Position numbers and translations under genes: made by a program. Below the pieces are notes generated by a model. That model saw nothing but the letters and a program-made list of their open reading frames with translations, had not been told where the DNA came from and searched no databases. Positions 18,032 through 26,190 of a stretch of DNA of 64,000 nucleotides are shown here, in pieces. Source of the DNA: an uncultured Acinetobacter sp. (GTDB lineage Bacteria > Pseudomonadota > Gammaproteobacteria > Pseudomonadales > Moraxellaceae); assembly GCF_943914805.1 (NCBI RefSeq), contig NZ_CALUDM010000002.1, positions 5,833 through 69,832 of the forward strand, read 5' to 3'. The number at the start of each line of letters is the position of its first letter. Within the stretch, counting starts at the first letter, position 1.

Positions 18032-18658
18032 TTATGGATAAATCGTAATGACCGTCCCATCATCAACTAATTTCCATATTTCATCCATATCAATATTTCG
18101 TACTGCAATACAGCCCCAAGTCCAATCATTTCGTGGTAAATAAAGCATTAAACTAGGTAATTTTTCAATTTGTGCAGTGGTTGCAGATCCATGAATCATA
18201 ATATCGCCTCCTGCAGAAACCCCGAGTTGTTGCGCCTTTAGTTGATCTTGAGCATTTGGATAAGACACATGCAATGATTTATAAAAAGCACTTTTAGGAT
18301 TGCGCCAATCCAAAATATATTGTCCTTCAGGTGTTTTGCCATCACCTTCTTTCACTTTGTGCCCAGTTGGATCAAAGCCTAAACGCATCGGGTAAGTTTG
18401 GATGGTTTGTTGATGGTGCAATAGTTTTACAATGCGATCCGCTTTATATACTTCGACTGCGGTAATCGGTGTTGTTTGGCGAATCCTGTTGATGTCATGG
18501 CCAGATAAATTTTGCACATGTATTGAGGCATTCGCAGTTGGAATAAACTGGTTATATTTTTGATAGGCAAATACACCTATCAATGCGATTGCAAAGATAA
18601 TAAAGAATACAAAACTATATTTCTTATTCATTTCAATTTTTGAATTGTGCAAATCCAT
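18032..18658 (-). CDS. L,D-transpeptidase family protein (YkuD domain)
   Basis: A 208-residue envelope enzyme. One N-terminal hydrophobic segment (FVFFIIFAIALIGVFAYQ, residues 16-33) acts as an anchor or signal. The YkuD catalytic pair is seen as H156 in IMIHGSATT and C183 in WTWGCIAVRN; the usual Ser before Gly-Cys is Trp here. GKTPEGQYILDWRNPKS is typical of the domain. These enzymes form 3-3 peptidoglycan crosslinks, attach lipoproteins to peptidoglycan or trim it; which of these applies is unknown. The start may be the ATG at 18658 or one at 18631; neither has a good ribosome site. The unit of two genes is bracketed by DnaA-box repeats. Confidence 0.85.
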   Translation of the reverse strand: MDLHNSKIEMNKKYSFVFFIIFAIALIGVFAYQKYNQFIPTANASIHVQNLSGHDINRIRQTTPITAVEVYKADRIVKLLHHQQTIQTYPMRLGFDPTGHKVKEGDGKTPEGQYILDWRNPKSAFYKSLHVSYPNAQDQLKAQQLGVSAGGDIMIHGSATTAQIEKLPSLMLYLPRNDWTWGCIAVRNIDMDEIWKLVDDGTVITIYP

Positions 18659-18725
18659 GTATTGTATAAATTTTATTCATTTTAAATGTAAAAGCTGTAG
18701 TTGATTTGTGATTGTGGATTTATCC

Positions 18726-18798
18726 TGTGGATAAACACATGGTTATCCACAGAAATTGTGGGTAAGTACTTATGGATAATTGTAGAAATTTATCCACC
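18726..18798. repeat. DnaA-box cluster, copy 2
   Basis: TGTGGATAA (18726-18734) and TTATCCACA (18743-18751) are perfect DnaA boxes in inverted order. Degenerate boxes lie at 18713-18721 (TGTGGATTT) and 18790-18798 (TTATCCACC). The first 40 or so bases closely resemble the copy at 17369 and have the same orientation. Confidence 0.8.
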
Positions 18799-18808
18799 AT
18801 TTTGTTGA

Positions 18809-20251
18809 TTAAGAAGAACAACTCACCATCACTTCAGGTACATCACTTGGCAATGGTGCTAAGTCTTCATCTTTTTCTAAATCCACTTGCTTAGTAAAAG
18901 GCTGACTCAGTAATTTAAACAAGCGATCTACTTCTGAAAAATCATTACGTTCTGCCAGTTCAATCGCTTTCTGCGCCATATGATTGCGTAGGATATAAAC
19001 AGGATTGGCTTTAAACATTTCAGCATCAAGCGCATCAATATCTTGGTTTTCTCGAATGTTTTCATATTGTGTTAGGAACATTTCGAATTGGTGACGATCC
19101 AAACAATCATCTTTGATTGCTTCGTATTGTTTATTCTGCAAACGAATAAAGCTGTCGGTATAATCTAGTTGTTCAGATTGCATTACTCTTAAAAAGGCCA
19201 TAGCACAATCAAAGCTGTCTTTATGGAAACTTGGTAGCCCCATTTTTTGACAAAGCCCTAAAGTATAATGTTCTAAAAATGTCGGTTCAAAATGCTCTAA
19301 ACATTCAACTAAGTCTTGTTTGAATTGTTCTTTTTCTTCAGCTGTTGCCAAAGGAACCAAATTATTTAACCAATTCCAAAGATTCCAATGTGCAATACTT
19401 GGTTGATTTTGATAAGTATAACGACCATTGTAATCACTATGGTTATTGATCCAATTCGGACGGAAGCGCTCCATAAATCCATAAGGACCAAAATCCAAAG
19501 TTGAACCTGTGATATTTAAATTATCCGTATTCATCACACCATGCGCAAAGCCAACCAATTGCCATTTGGCGATCATGATGGCTGTGTTTTGAATGACTTT
19601 GCTAGCAAAAGCGAGCAATGGTTTTTCAGCCTCTAAACATTCTGGATAGTGCCATTCAATACATTTTTGCGTAAATTCAGTCAATAAATCAGGTTGGTAC
19701 TGGTTAATCCATTCAAAATGCCCTAAGCGTATGTGGCAATCTGAGGTGCGTAACATCATTGCACCCAATTCGAGTGTTTCACGTTGTACGCCTTGCGTAG
19801 AAGATGTGAAACCAACTGAATTACTAGAAGGCACACCCAATGAATTAAGTGCATGACTTGCTAAATATTCACGAATCACTGAACGCAGTACTGCACGACC
19901 ATCACCCATGCGAGAGTAAGGGGTTGAGCCAGCCCCTTTTAAATGTAGGTCAATGGTTTTCCCATGAATATCTAGAATCTGAGCAATCAGTAAACCTCGA
20001 CCATCTCCGAGCTGACCTGCCCATTGTCCAAACTGATGTCCTGCATAAACCATCGCTAATGGGTGAAACTCAGGGAATGTTTTTTGTCCGCTACAGATTT
20101 CAACCCATTGAGCTTTATCCTCAGCTGACCATTGCAATTCATCTGCTAAAGCAACATTAAAATGTCCCGCTTTTGCACCTTTGAGAGGAACAGGCATTTG
20201 CTCATGGTAGAGTTTTGGATTGAGAGATGGATAGCGTGAATTGAAATACAT
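18809..20251 (-). CDS. selO: Protein adenylyltransferase SelO
   Basis: A 480-residue pseudokinase-fold enzyme (YdiU/SelO family) that transfers AMP from ATP to Ser, Thr or Tyr of proteins and is linked to redox stress. Visible landmarks: GDGRGLLIA at 82-90, nucleotide-binding K105 in LHLKGAGSTPYSRMGDGRA, RTSDCHIRLGHFE, and the catalytic/metal block HGVMNTDNLNITGSTLDFGPYGF with D243, N244 and D253. The C-terminus ends VMVSCSS, with a Cys where eukaryotic SelO has selenocysteine. Full length. A single gene; the next upstream unit is the disrupted cupin gene. Confidence 0.95.
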   Translation of the reverse strand: MYFNSRYPSLNPKLYHEQMPVPLKGAKAGHFNVALADELQWSAEDKAQWVEICSGQKTFPEFHPLAMVYAGHQFGQWAGQLGDGRGLLIAQILDIHGKTIDLHLKGAGSTPYSRMGDGRAVLRSVIREYLASHALNSLGVPSSNSVGFTSSTQGVQRETLELGAMMLRTSDCHIRLGHFEWINQYQPDLLTEFTQKCIEWHYPECLEAEKPLLAFASKVIQNTAIMIAKWQLVGFAHGVMNTDNLNITGSTLDFGPYGFMERFRPNWINNHSDYNGRYTYQNQPSIAHWNLWNWLNNLVPLATAEEKEQFKQDLVECLEHFEPTFLEHYTLGLCQKMGLPSFHKDSFDCAMAFLRVMQSEQLDYTDSFIRLQNKQYEAIKDDCLDRHQFEMFLTQYENIRENQDIDALDAEMFKANPVYILRNHMAQKAIELAERNDFSEVDRLFKLLSQPFTKQVDLEKDEDLAPLPSDVPEVMVSCSS

Positions 20252-20328
20252 AGCAATTGATCACAATGGATTAGGCATGACCTGATCAATATAACAAAGT
20301 TTTATCTCTATGGATAATTCCAACTGTT

Positions 20329-20689
20329 TCAGTCAACAATAAATAACTTCGTTCCAGTAGTTGTTGATGACCGATGTGCTTCCGCATGATCAGCGACTTG
20401 ATAACTCATTCCTGCACTTAGTGTAAATATTCTTCCATCTTCAAGTTCTGTGTGTAATTCACCTTCTAAGCAGAAAAGAATATGTCCCTTACTACACCAT
20501 GAACAAAAATAAAGCGCTGCTTTATTTGCAGTGCAAGGCAAGATAATCCTTTGAATATTCAACAATTCGGACTCGTATATCATCAAATTGTTGGGTACGC
20601 CAAAGTGCATAACCTTGTTCGCCTTCGTGGCGTGTGGTTGGAATTTCAGTCCAATTGGTAATGCCAAAAGGGATATTGTTAAGGTTCAT
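20329..20689 (-). pseudogene. Small cupin-fold (DHCW-motif type) gene, frameshifted by an insertion
   Basis: From ATG 20689 the minus strand reads MNLNNIPFGITNWTEIP ... ALWRTQQFDDIRVRIVEYS, a cupin N-terminus, then YLALHCK and a stop at 20522-20524. In another frame the same fold resumes as WCSKGHILFCLEGELHTELEDG and AGMSYQVADHAEAHRSST to the stop at 20329. Between the two halves there is about 31 bases more than the family needs, including AAATAAAGC-GCT-GCTTTATTT at 20507-20527, a perfect 9 bp inverted repeat. The conserved metal-site region (expected D-H-W-C) is thus broken. The downstream half could be translated only from internal codons. Function of the intact protein is unknown. Confidence 0.75.
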
Positions 20690-20726
20690 TTTATTCTCAT
20701 TTTTTTAAAGATTCAGGATAAAAGAA

Positions 20727-20752
20727 AAGCCCCATTTCGGAGCTTTTCAATT
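20727..20752 (-). terminator. Terminator after the desaturase gene
   Basis: GAAAAGC and GCTTTTC arms enclose a GC-rich inner stem with one mismatch. On the minus strand it follows the stop at 20767 and ends in a pyrimidine run. Confidence 0.7.
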
Positions 20753-20766
20753 AATTCAGACTTAGA

Positions 20767-21930
20767 TTAAGAAACTACGTTCTTTTTAATTCCACGCATT
20801 AATGTTTCTAAACGTTCACGATGGAAAGCAAGTTTTTGTTCAACCAATTGGAAATCAACTTTTAATTTCACATCCATTTGGTGAATCTTTTCAGCAACAG
20901 AAGCCTTTTTCGCTTGAAGCTCTTGCTCTTTCAATGATGCCCAATCGTTTAAAGTATGAGTAAATGCTTCATATTCTTGAGCAACTTTTTGTTTCATTGC
21001 CATAATATCATCACTGACATTATGCCCATAAATCGCAAGATCTTGTTCTGCGTATTTAAATCGCATTGCCAATTCAGCTTTTTTGATGTTGAAGTTTGGA
21101 ATACGACGCAGATTTTTAGCTAAGCCAACTTTAGAACATGACCAAATCAGCCATTTAGTAGGATCATATTGCCACCATTTCACCCCATTACGATAATCGT
21201 ACTGGAAAATGTGATGATAGTTATGATAACCCTCACCCCAAGTCGCGATAGCGAGGACAAAGTTGTCCCGTGCAGTATTTTCGTCTGTATAAGGACGTTT
21301 GCCCCACATATGACAAAGCGAGTTAATGAAGAATGTGACGTGATGGCTGAAAATTAAGCGTAATAATCCACCTAATAATAATACGCCCCACATGTCGCCA
21401 ACAGCCCAACCGATAGGAAGTAGGATCGCAGCATGTACTGCAATCACCAGTGGGATGTAGTACTTGTCTTGAAACATCACGACTTTGTCATTCAGCAAAT
21501 CTGGTGCATTTTTATAGTTTTTTTCCGAAGACGGATAGTTACGTAACATCCAACCAATATGTGCAAACCAGAAACCATTGTTGATTGAGTATGGGTCTTG
21601 ATCAACATCATCAACATGACGGTGATGAGTACGATGACCTGAAGCCCAAAACAAAATACTGTTCTGTACAGCAAATGTACCCATAATCATCAGAATGATT
21701 TTGAGTGGCAATGTCGCTTCATAAGCACGATGTGCCCATAAACGATGATAGCCAGCAGTAATACCTAAACTACTTAAACCAAGTAAAACGAATAAACTAA
21801 TCCAAGCCGCCATACTAAAATCATGATGGTAGGCATATAAAGGGATCGCAATTACGGCAATGATTGGTAGCAATACCAATGCAAAGACACCGATCCAATT
21901 TATTGGGGCTTTGGGTAGGGGAGCATTCAT
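20767..21930 (-). CDS. Membrane fatty acid (acyl-CoA delta-9) desaturase
   Basis: A 387-residue diiron membrane enzyme that introduces a cis double bond into saturated acyl-CoA, adjusting membrane fluidity. The three His boxes are present: HRLWAH near residue 62, HRTHHRHVD near 100 and YHNYHHIFQYDYR near 232. Four membrane segments surround them. The last 100 residues are charged and helical (repeated Lys/Glu/Gln, coiled-coil-like), longer than the bacterial core. ATG 21930 is preferred; AGGAG lies 11 bases upstream, and in-frame GTG or TTG codons upstream are alternatives. A palindromic operator-like site lies at 22024. A single gene with its own terminator. Confidence 0.9.
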   Translation of the reverse strand: MNAPLPKAPINWIGVFALVLLPIIAVIAIPLYAYHHDFSMAAWISLFVLLGLSSLGITAGYHRLWAHRAYEATLPLKIILMIMGTFAVQNSILFWASGHRTHHRHVDDVDQDPYSINNGFWFAHIGWMLRNYPSSEKNYKNAPDLLNDKVVMFQDKYYIPLVIAVHAAILLPIGWAVGDMWGVLLLGGLLRLIFSHHVTFFINSLCHMWGKRPYTDENTARDNFVLAIATWGEGYHNYHHIFQYDYRNGVKWWQYDPTKWLIWSCSKVGLAKNLRRIPNFNIKKAELAMRFKYAEQDLAIYGHNVSDDIMAMKQKVAQEYEAFTHTLNDWASLKEQELQAKKASVAEKIHQMDVKLKVDFQLVEQKLAFHRERLETLMRGIKKNVVS

Positions 21931-22257
21931 CTCCAACAGCACTCCTAAGAACCTTAATTAGGTAAAAATCGAAAGCATAGCTTCAGTATTTTTCTAGGCT
22001 ATACGTTCGTGGATATTAGCATGAGCGAACATGTGTTCACTAGTATTAGTGTACATCTGTATTGTATAAAACAGTAACAGAATAAAACATACATTTTATC
22101 GATTTGATCGGAAAAAAATAATGGTTCAAAAGTCGTATTTGTTTGTCAAAATAGTGTAAAAAAATTAGGCAACAAATTTTATCTATTACCTAATTTTAAC
22201 TATTTGATTATTAATGAAAATAAATTAATAAACTCAAATACTTCACAAAGCATTTTG
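21931..22257. other. Intergenic region upstream of the desaturase
   Basis: About 330 bases with no gene. It holds the palindrome at 22024-22041, probably the desaturase promoter, and the 3' flank of the glycerophosphodiesterase gene. An AT-rich stretch lies at 22150-22250. No clear terminator was found for the glycerophosphodiesterase gene here. Confidence 0.6.
22024..22041 (-). promoter_or_regulatory. Palindromic operator-like site, possibly FabR/DesT type
   Basis: On the minus strand the site reads AGTGAACACATGTTCGCT, an almost perfect palindrome (GAACA-TG-TGTTC core). It sits about 95 bases before the desaturase start. TetR-family regulators of unsaturated fatty acid genes (DesT, FabR) use palindromes of this general form (AGTGAAC...GTTxxCT). 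The palindrome is seen; the regulator is inferred, and none is encoded in the window. Confidence 0.5.
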
Positions 22258-22980
22258 TTATTTAATTTGATCTAATCCTACTTGCATCATTTTAGGGAAA
22301 TCGGTAATCAAACCATTAATTGCCAAATCACGTAAATGTTGCGCACGTTGTAAGTCATTTACAGTCCACACACTGACATTTAAATTGGCTTTTTGAGTCG
22401 CTTGGATGAGGTCATCCGTCGCCAATTGGTTCATCCAACCAATTTGGCAACATTTTAAAGCCAAAGCCTGTTCGATGGCTTTTTCTCCAATATCATCTTC
22501 GATGAGTAATCCATGTTTGAAATGGCTATTGTGCTGAATTAAGGCTTGGTGAATCTTGAGATCAAAACTGGTAATGATCGCTGTATTCTCAAAATCTTGT
22601 AGCTGTTTTTGTAGTTCTAGTATTAATTTATCAGCATGTTGGTGCGTTTCTACGGCTTTTACTTCAACTTCAATATGTTCAAAATCATGCATGATTTTTA
22701 AACTTTGGCGAAGTGTAGGAGTGATCTGCTTTTCCCAATCCATCCAAATATTGGCTTGATTATAGGGTTCAAGCGCTTTGCTATTTAAGCTGTAGAGTGG
22801 CTGATCTATACTCGTGGTTCTCAGAAAATTATCATCATGCATGATAATGAGTTCATCATCTTTAAGTTGGCGTACATCGAATTCAACTGCACGAATACCC
22901 AAATCATGGATATATTGAAATCCACCTAATGTATTTTCTGGTGCTTCGCCACGTGCACCACGATGTCCGATAATTTTCAT
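22258..22980 (-). CDS. Glycerophosphodiester phosphodiesterase
   Basis: A 240-residue TIM-barrel enzyme that splits glycerophosphodiesters to glycerol 3-phosphate and an alcohol. The catalytic and metal residues are in place: H6-R7 in IGHRGARGEAPENT with E15, E33 and D35 in AVEFDVR, and H48 in IIMHDDN. A later EVEVK strand and DLIGWMNQ-type loop complete the barrel, ending with VSVWTVND and GLITDFP. No signal peptide, so it is cytoplasmic and closer to UgpQ than to periplasmic GlpQ. A single gene. Confidence 0.93.
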   Translation of the reverse strand: MKIIGHRGARGEAPENTLGGFQYIHDLGIRAVEFDVRQLKDDELIIMHDDNFLRTTSIDQPLYSLNSKALEPYNQANIWMDWEKQITPTLRQSLKIMHDFEHIEVEVKAVETHQHADKLILELQKQLQDFENTAIITSFDLKIHQALIQHNSHFKHGLLIEDDIGEKAIEQALALKCCQIGWMNQLATDDLIQATQKANLNVSVWTVNDLQRAQHLRDLAINGLITDFPKMMQVGLDQIK

Positions 22981-23106
22981 AATGAACTCAATGCCAATTG
23001 AATATATGCAATCACTTGAACTAAAACCTAAACGATGAGGCCTAAACTTTAGATTTAGCTAACACTATTCACTTGAAGTTTGTCTTTTGAAAGCACACTT
23101 GTTTAG

Positions 23107-23125
23107 GTTCTATTTCGAATAGAAC
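23107..23125. repeat. Short palindrome upstream of the glycerophosphodiesterase
   Basis: GTTCTATT and AATAGAAC flank TCG, a perfect 8 bp inverted repeat about 130 bases before the glycerophosphodiesterase start. Either an operator or a hairpin. No T-tract follows on either strand. Confidence 0.4.
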
Positions 23126-23174
23126 AGAATTCTATAATACTGTGAAAAACTCAGTTCTAGATTGTGATTGATGA

Positions 23175-23759
23175 TTAAATCGTATCATTGATGTTTTTTT
23201 GCCACAAAACTTCATTGCCACCTTCAGCACGTTGTAAAGTACGTGAAGCAACGAAAAGCCAATCAGATAAACGATTGAGTAGTTGCAAGGCTGTTGCTTG
23301 GATATTTTGATCTCGAGTGTGAACAGTCATCAAACTGCGTTCTGCACGACGACAAACAGCACGAGCTTGGTGTGCATAACTACAAACCAATGTACCAGAA
23401 GGTAAGATGAACTCTTTAAGCATTGGTAAGTCTTCATTCATACGGTCAATGTCTTTTTCAAGGAATTCAACACAAACAGGCTGTAATAAGTTGTAGTTAG
23501 GAATACAAACCTCACCACCTAAATCGAAAAGCCAATGCTGAATTAAGCTCAGTGATTTATCCCATTCTGCTTTTTCTGTGTCATTGATTGTACTAGCGGT
23601 AATTTGAGCACGAAGTACGCCAATGATCGCATTTAGTTCATCAACATCACCTAAGGCTGCAATACGTAAATCATCTTTAGCGACACGTGAACCATCGCCT
23701 AATCCTGTGGTGCCAGAATCTCCAGTACGTGTGTAAATCTTACTCAGTCTGTGTCCCAT
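23175..23759 (-). CDS. Cob(I)alamin adenosyltransferase, PduO type
   Basis: A 194-residue enzyme that converts cob(I)alamin and ATP to adenosylcobalamin. PduO-type landmarks are the N-terminal KIYTRTGDSGTTGLGDGSRVAKDD loop (ATP binding), ALGDVDELNAIIG and the C-terminal RRAERSLM and LQLLNRLSDWLFVASR helices. Start at ATG 23759, which has AGGGA eight bases upstream; the longer reading frame would add unrelated residues. It lies 156 bases after btuB on the same strand, so uptake and activation of B12 are adjacent, although a terminator separates them. Confidence 0.94.
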   Translation of the reverse strand: MGHRLSKIYTRTGDSGTTGLGDGSRVAKDDLRIAALGDVDELNAIIGVLRAQITASTINDTEKAEWDKSLSLIQHWLFDLGGEVCIPNYNLLQPVCVEFLEKDIDRMNEDLPMLKEFILPSGTLVCSYAHQARAVCRRAERSLMTVHTRDQNIQATALQLLNRLSDWLFVASRTLQRAEGGNEVLWQKNINDTI

Positions 23760-23798
23760 AGTTTTTTCCCTAATCATTTCATTTGTAAAAATATACAT

Positions 23799-23833
23799 AA
23801 AAAAATGGATAATGCTGGAGTATCATTATCCAT
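23799..23833 (-). terminator. Intrinsic terminator after btuB
   Basis: ATGGATAATG (23805-23814) and CATTATCCAT (23824-23833) form a perfect 10 bp stem. On the minus strand it is followed by six Ts. The adenosyltransferase start lies 40 bases downstream, so its expression needs read-through or its own promoter. Confidence 0.8.
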
Positions 23834-23914
23834 ATTAATAACCCTCTGTTTAGGCTGTTATGGTTATTATGTGCCTAGAACTATAAATCTAAAACTATGA
23901 ATCTAAACCTACGG

Positions 23915-25825
23915 TTAGTAACGGAAAGTTACCCCAGCTGAAGCAAGACGACCACCATTGATGTAATAGTAACCATTGCTATATGAGGTTGTTTTATATT
24001 CAACATCACCGATATTTTGGATATTCGTGAAGAGTTTTACATTTGGATTCACATTCCAAAAAGCATTGACATCGACAGTGGCATAACCAGAAACGGTACT
24101 ATTTTTCGGTCTAGATTTAGCTGAAAGTGAAGCACTGATCCCATAAACTTCGTTTTGGATACCTGTGGTCAAAGTTAAGCTTTGACGTGAACGACGTGGT
24201 AAATCTTTATCGGATTCTTTGTCTTTAGGTTGTACATAAGCATAAGAAAGATTGCTATATAGCTCATCACTGGTCCAATCGAGATTAAACTCACCACCTG
24301 TAAAGGTCGCTTTTTTCACATTATATAAACGACCTTCATAAGTCACTGGATCAGTCACATAAGTAATCAAATCATCCACTTCATTACGATAGGCAGACAG
24401 TCCCATGCTTAAATTGTCTGTAATCTTTTGGTCAAGACCGACTTCATACGAAACACTTTCTTCAGGTTTTAAGTCTGGATTACCACCCCAACTGAGTGCA
24501 TAAAGGTCATTATTGGATGGCGCACGGAATGCTGTACCAATATTGGTATAAATACTGGTCATCGGTAAAATTTGATAACGAGCAGCTGCTTGACCCACGG
24601 TATGCGTACCAAACGTTTCATGATCTTCTACACGTAAACCCAATTGCGTGTGTAATTTGTCAGCTTGATATTGGTGCTGTACAAAATATCCTGTGCTATC
24701 AACATCTTTGTTGTAGTCTACGCCATAAAAACCACTGCCAGAAAGCACATCAGATTTTACATTTTTAGTCGCTACACCCGCTAAAATGTTCTGTGTCGGT
24801 GTGAATTGCCACTTGGTATAAAGCTCAGCTTCTTTGGTGGTGTTGTAAATCGCATCATGTGAATCATTTTGCTCTAAGTCATCTTTAAATTGTGACAAGC
24901 GCGCATTGATTGAAAGGCTGTCATTGACATTGACACGACCTTTTACATTAATGATTTCATTCTTAAAATCTTGAGAGACATTTTTTAAACCAATCAAGTT
25001 CCAGTTGGCATCATTAATGCCATCGACATAAGTCGAGGTACCTTGGTTTTGTGAATAGTCTACAGATGCAGCATATTGTTCTTTTTCAATACCAAATTTG
25101 GCGCTAAAACCTTTTTGGTCATATGCGCCTGCTTTTACATTGGCGTCTTTAAAATCTGTAACTTGTGTACCATCGGATTCTAATCTTTGTCCACGAACTT
25201 GTGCATAAATACCGTTTTCAGCGAGATCAGCACCAACCACTGATTTATAGGTATTGTGTTCGCCGATTTCCCCAGTCACAAATGCACCAGTTTTTTCAGG
25301 TGTTTTTGAAATCAGTTGAACCACACCACCAATCGCATCTGTTCCATATAAAACAGAAGCTGGACCTTTGAGTACTTCAATTTGTTTAATATCGGTTGTA
25401 TCAATAAATGCAAGTGAGGCTGAACCCGCAGAGCCTGTATTCAAACGAACACCATCACGTAATACAAGGGTATGTGTTGAATTTGTGCCACGTGTGAATA
25501 TAGACGCAGCTTGTCCATAACCACCGTATTGCATCATATCAATAGATGCATCACTCATCAGCAAATGTGGTAATTCAGCAATCGGTGACTGTTCTAGAAT
25601 ATGAGGATCGATAATTGAAATACGTGCAGGAATATTTTCAATTTTTTCTTCAGAGCGAGTGGCTGTGACCACAATGGTGTCAAGCTGAGAGTTGACTTCT
25701 GAATTTGAAGATGTCGTTTCAGCAAAAGTAGTAGAAGATAACCCCATCGCAATTGCGATAGCACCTACAAGTGTCGTAGGTTTGAAAGCTGAAAGTTTAT
25801 AAAAACCAGACATGATATGCTCCAT
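23915..25825 (-). CDS. btuB: TonB-dependent cobalamin receptor BtuB
   Basis: A 636-residue outer membrane receptor for vitamin B12. Signal peptide (MSGFYKLSAFKPTTLVGAIA ... FAE), a TonB-box-like DTIVVTATRSEEKIENIPA, then the plug with MMQYGGYGQAASIFTRGTNSTHTLVLRDGVRLN and VLKGPASVLYG, and a barrel ending GVTFRY with the terminal aromatic. A cobalamin riboswitch in the leader fixes the substrate with good confidence. Start uncertain: ATG 25825 has GGGGAG seven bases upstream and ATG 25813 has GGAG six bases upstream; a longer frame runs back into the riboswitch. Confidence 0.93.
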   Translation of the reverse strand: MEHIMSGFYKLSAFKPTTLVGAIAIAMGLSSTTFAETTSSNSEVNSQLDTIVVTATRSEEKIENIPARISIIDPHILEQSPIAELPHLLMSDASIDMMQYGGYGQAASIFTRGTNSTHTLVLRDGVRLNTGSAGSASLAFIDTTDIKQIEVLKGPASVLYGTDAIGGVVQLISKTPEKTGAFVTGEIGEHNTYKSVVGADLAENGIYAQVRGQRLESDGTQVTDFKDANVKAGAYDQKGFSAKFGIEKEQYAASVDYSQNQGTSTYVDGINDANWNLIGLKNVSQDFKNEIINVKGRVNVNDSLSINARLSQFKDDLEQNDSHDAIYNTTKEAELYTKWQFTPTQNILAGVATKNVKSDVLSGSGFYGVDYNKDVDSTGYFVQHQYQADKLHTQLGLRVEDHETFGTHTVGQAAARYQILPMTSIYTNIGTAFRAPSNNDLYALSWGGNPDLKPEESVSYEVGLDQKITDNLSMGLSAYRNEVDDLITYVTDPVTYEGRLYNVKKATFTGGEFNLDWTSDELYSNLSYAYVQPKDKESDKDLPRRSRQSLTLTTGIQNEVYGISASLSAKSRPKNSTVSGYATVDVNAFWNVNPNVKLFTNIQNIGDVEYKTTSYSNGYYYINGGRLASAGVTFRY

Positions 25826-25861
25826 ACATTCACTCCCCGTGAATGATTGAGTTAAAGGGCA

Positions 25862-26060
25862 CAACAAGCAGGTATCCGGACTCAAATATAGAATCTATGT
25901 AGATCCAAATTATTCCACCTTCCCACAAAATATTGCAGTGGTGTAAATCTGACGATTTATAAAGAATAATATTTCATTTTACCGTTGCGGGGGCAGTGTT
26001 GGATTTGCACCAACTTCCCTAAGCTTAAGCTATAGACTTGTTGCATTTGCGCGCAGTATA
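25862..26060 (-). promoter_or_regulatory. Cobalamin riboswitch (adenosylcobalamin class)
   Basis: On the minus strand, 5' to 3': TTAGGGAAGTTGGTGCAAAT, then CACTGCCCCCGCAACGGTAA, then TCCGGATACCTGCTTG near 25866-25882. These are the conserved blocks of cobalamin riboswitches: the core GGGAA-GGTG, CTGCCCCCGCAAC and the B12 box ending in CCTGC. It lies directly before btuB. Binding of the cofactor should reduce btuB expression by hiding the start region. Boundaries are approximate. Confidence 0.9.
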
Positions 26061-26190
26061 AAGTCAGAATACGAATTAAACAATGTCGAACAGATAATCA
26101 GATTGAACTTTAACGCAAGCGTCTAAAATTGCATTACAATGATTCGCCTAAACGACCTTAGTGAAAGACACTGAATTAAGAGTGATGAAT

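Noticed and set aside
17369..18798. DnaA-box repeats as the chromosomal origin
   Set aside because: No dnaA, dnaN, rpmH, parA/B or gidA nearby, and no long AT-rich unwinding region with ordered boxes. Better explained as titration or control sites.
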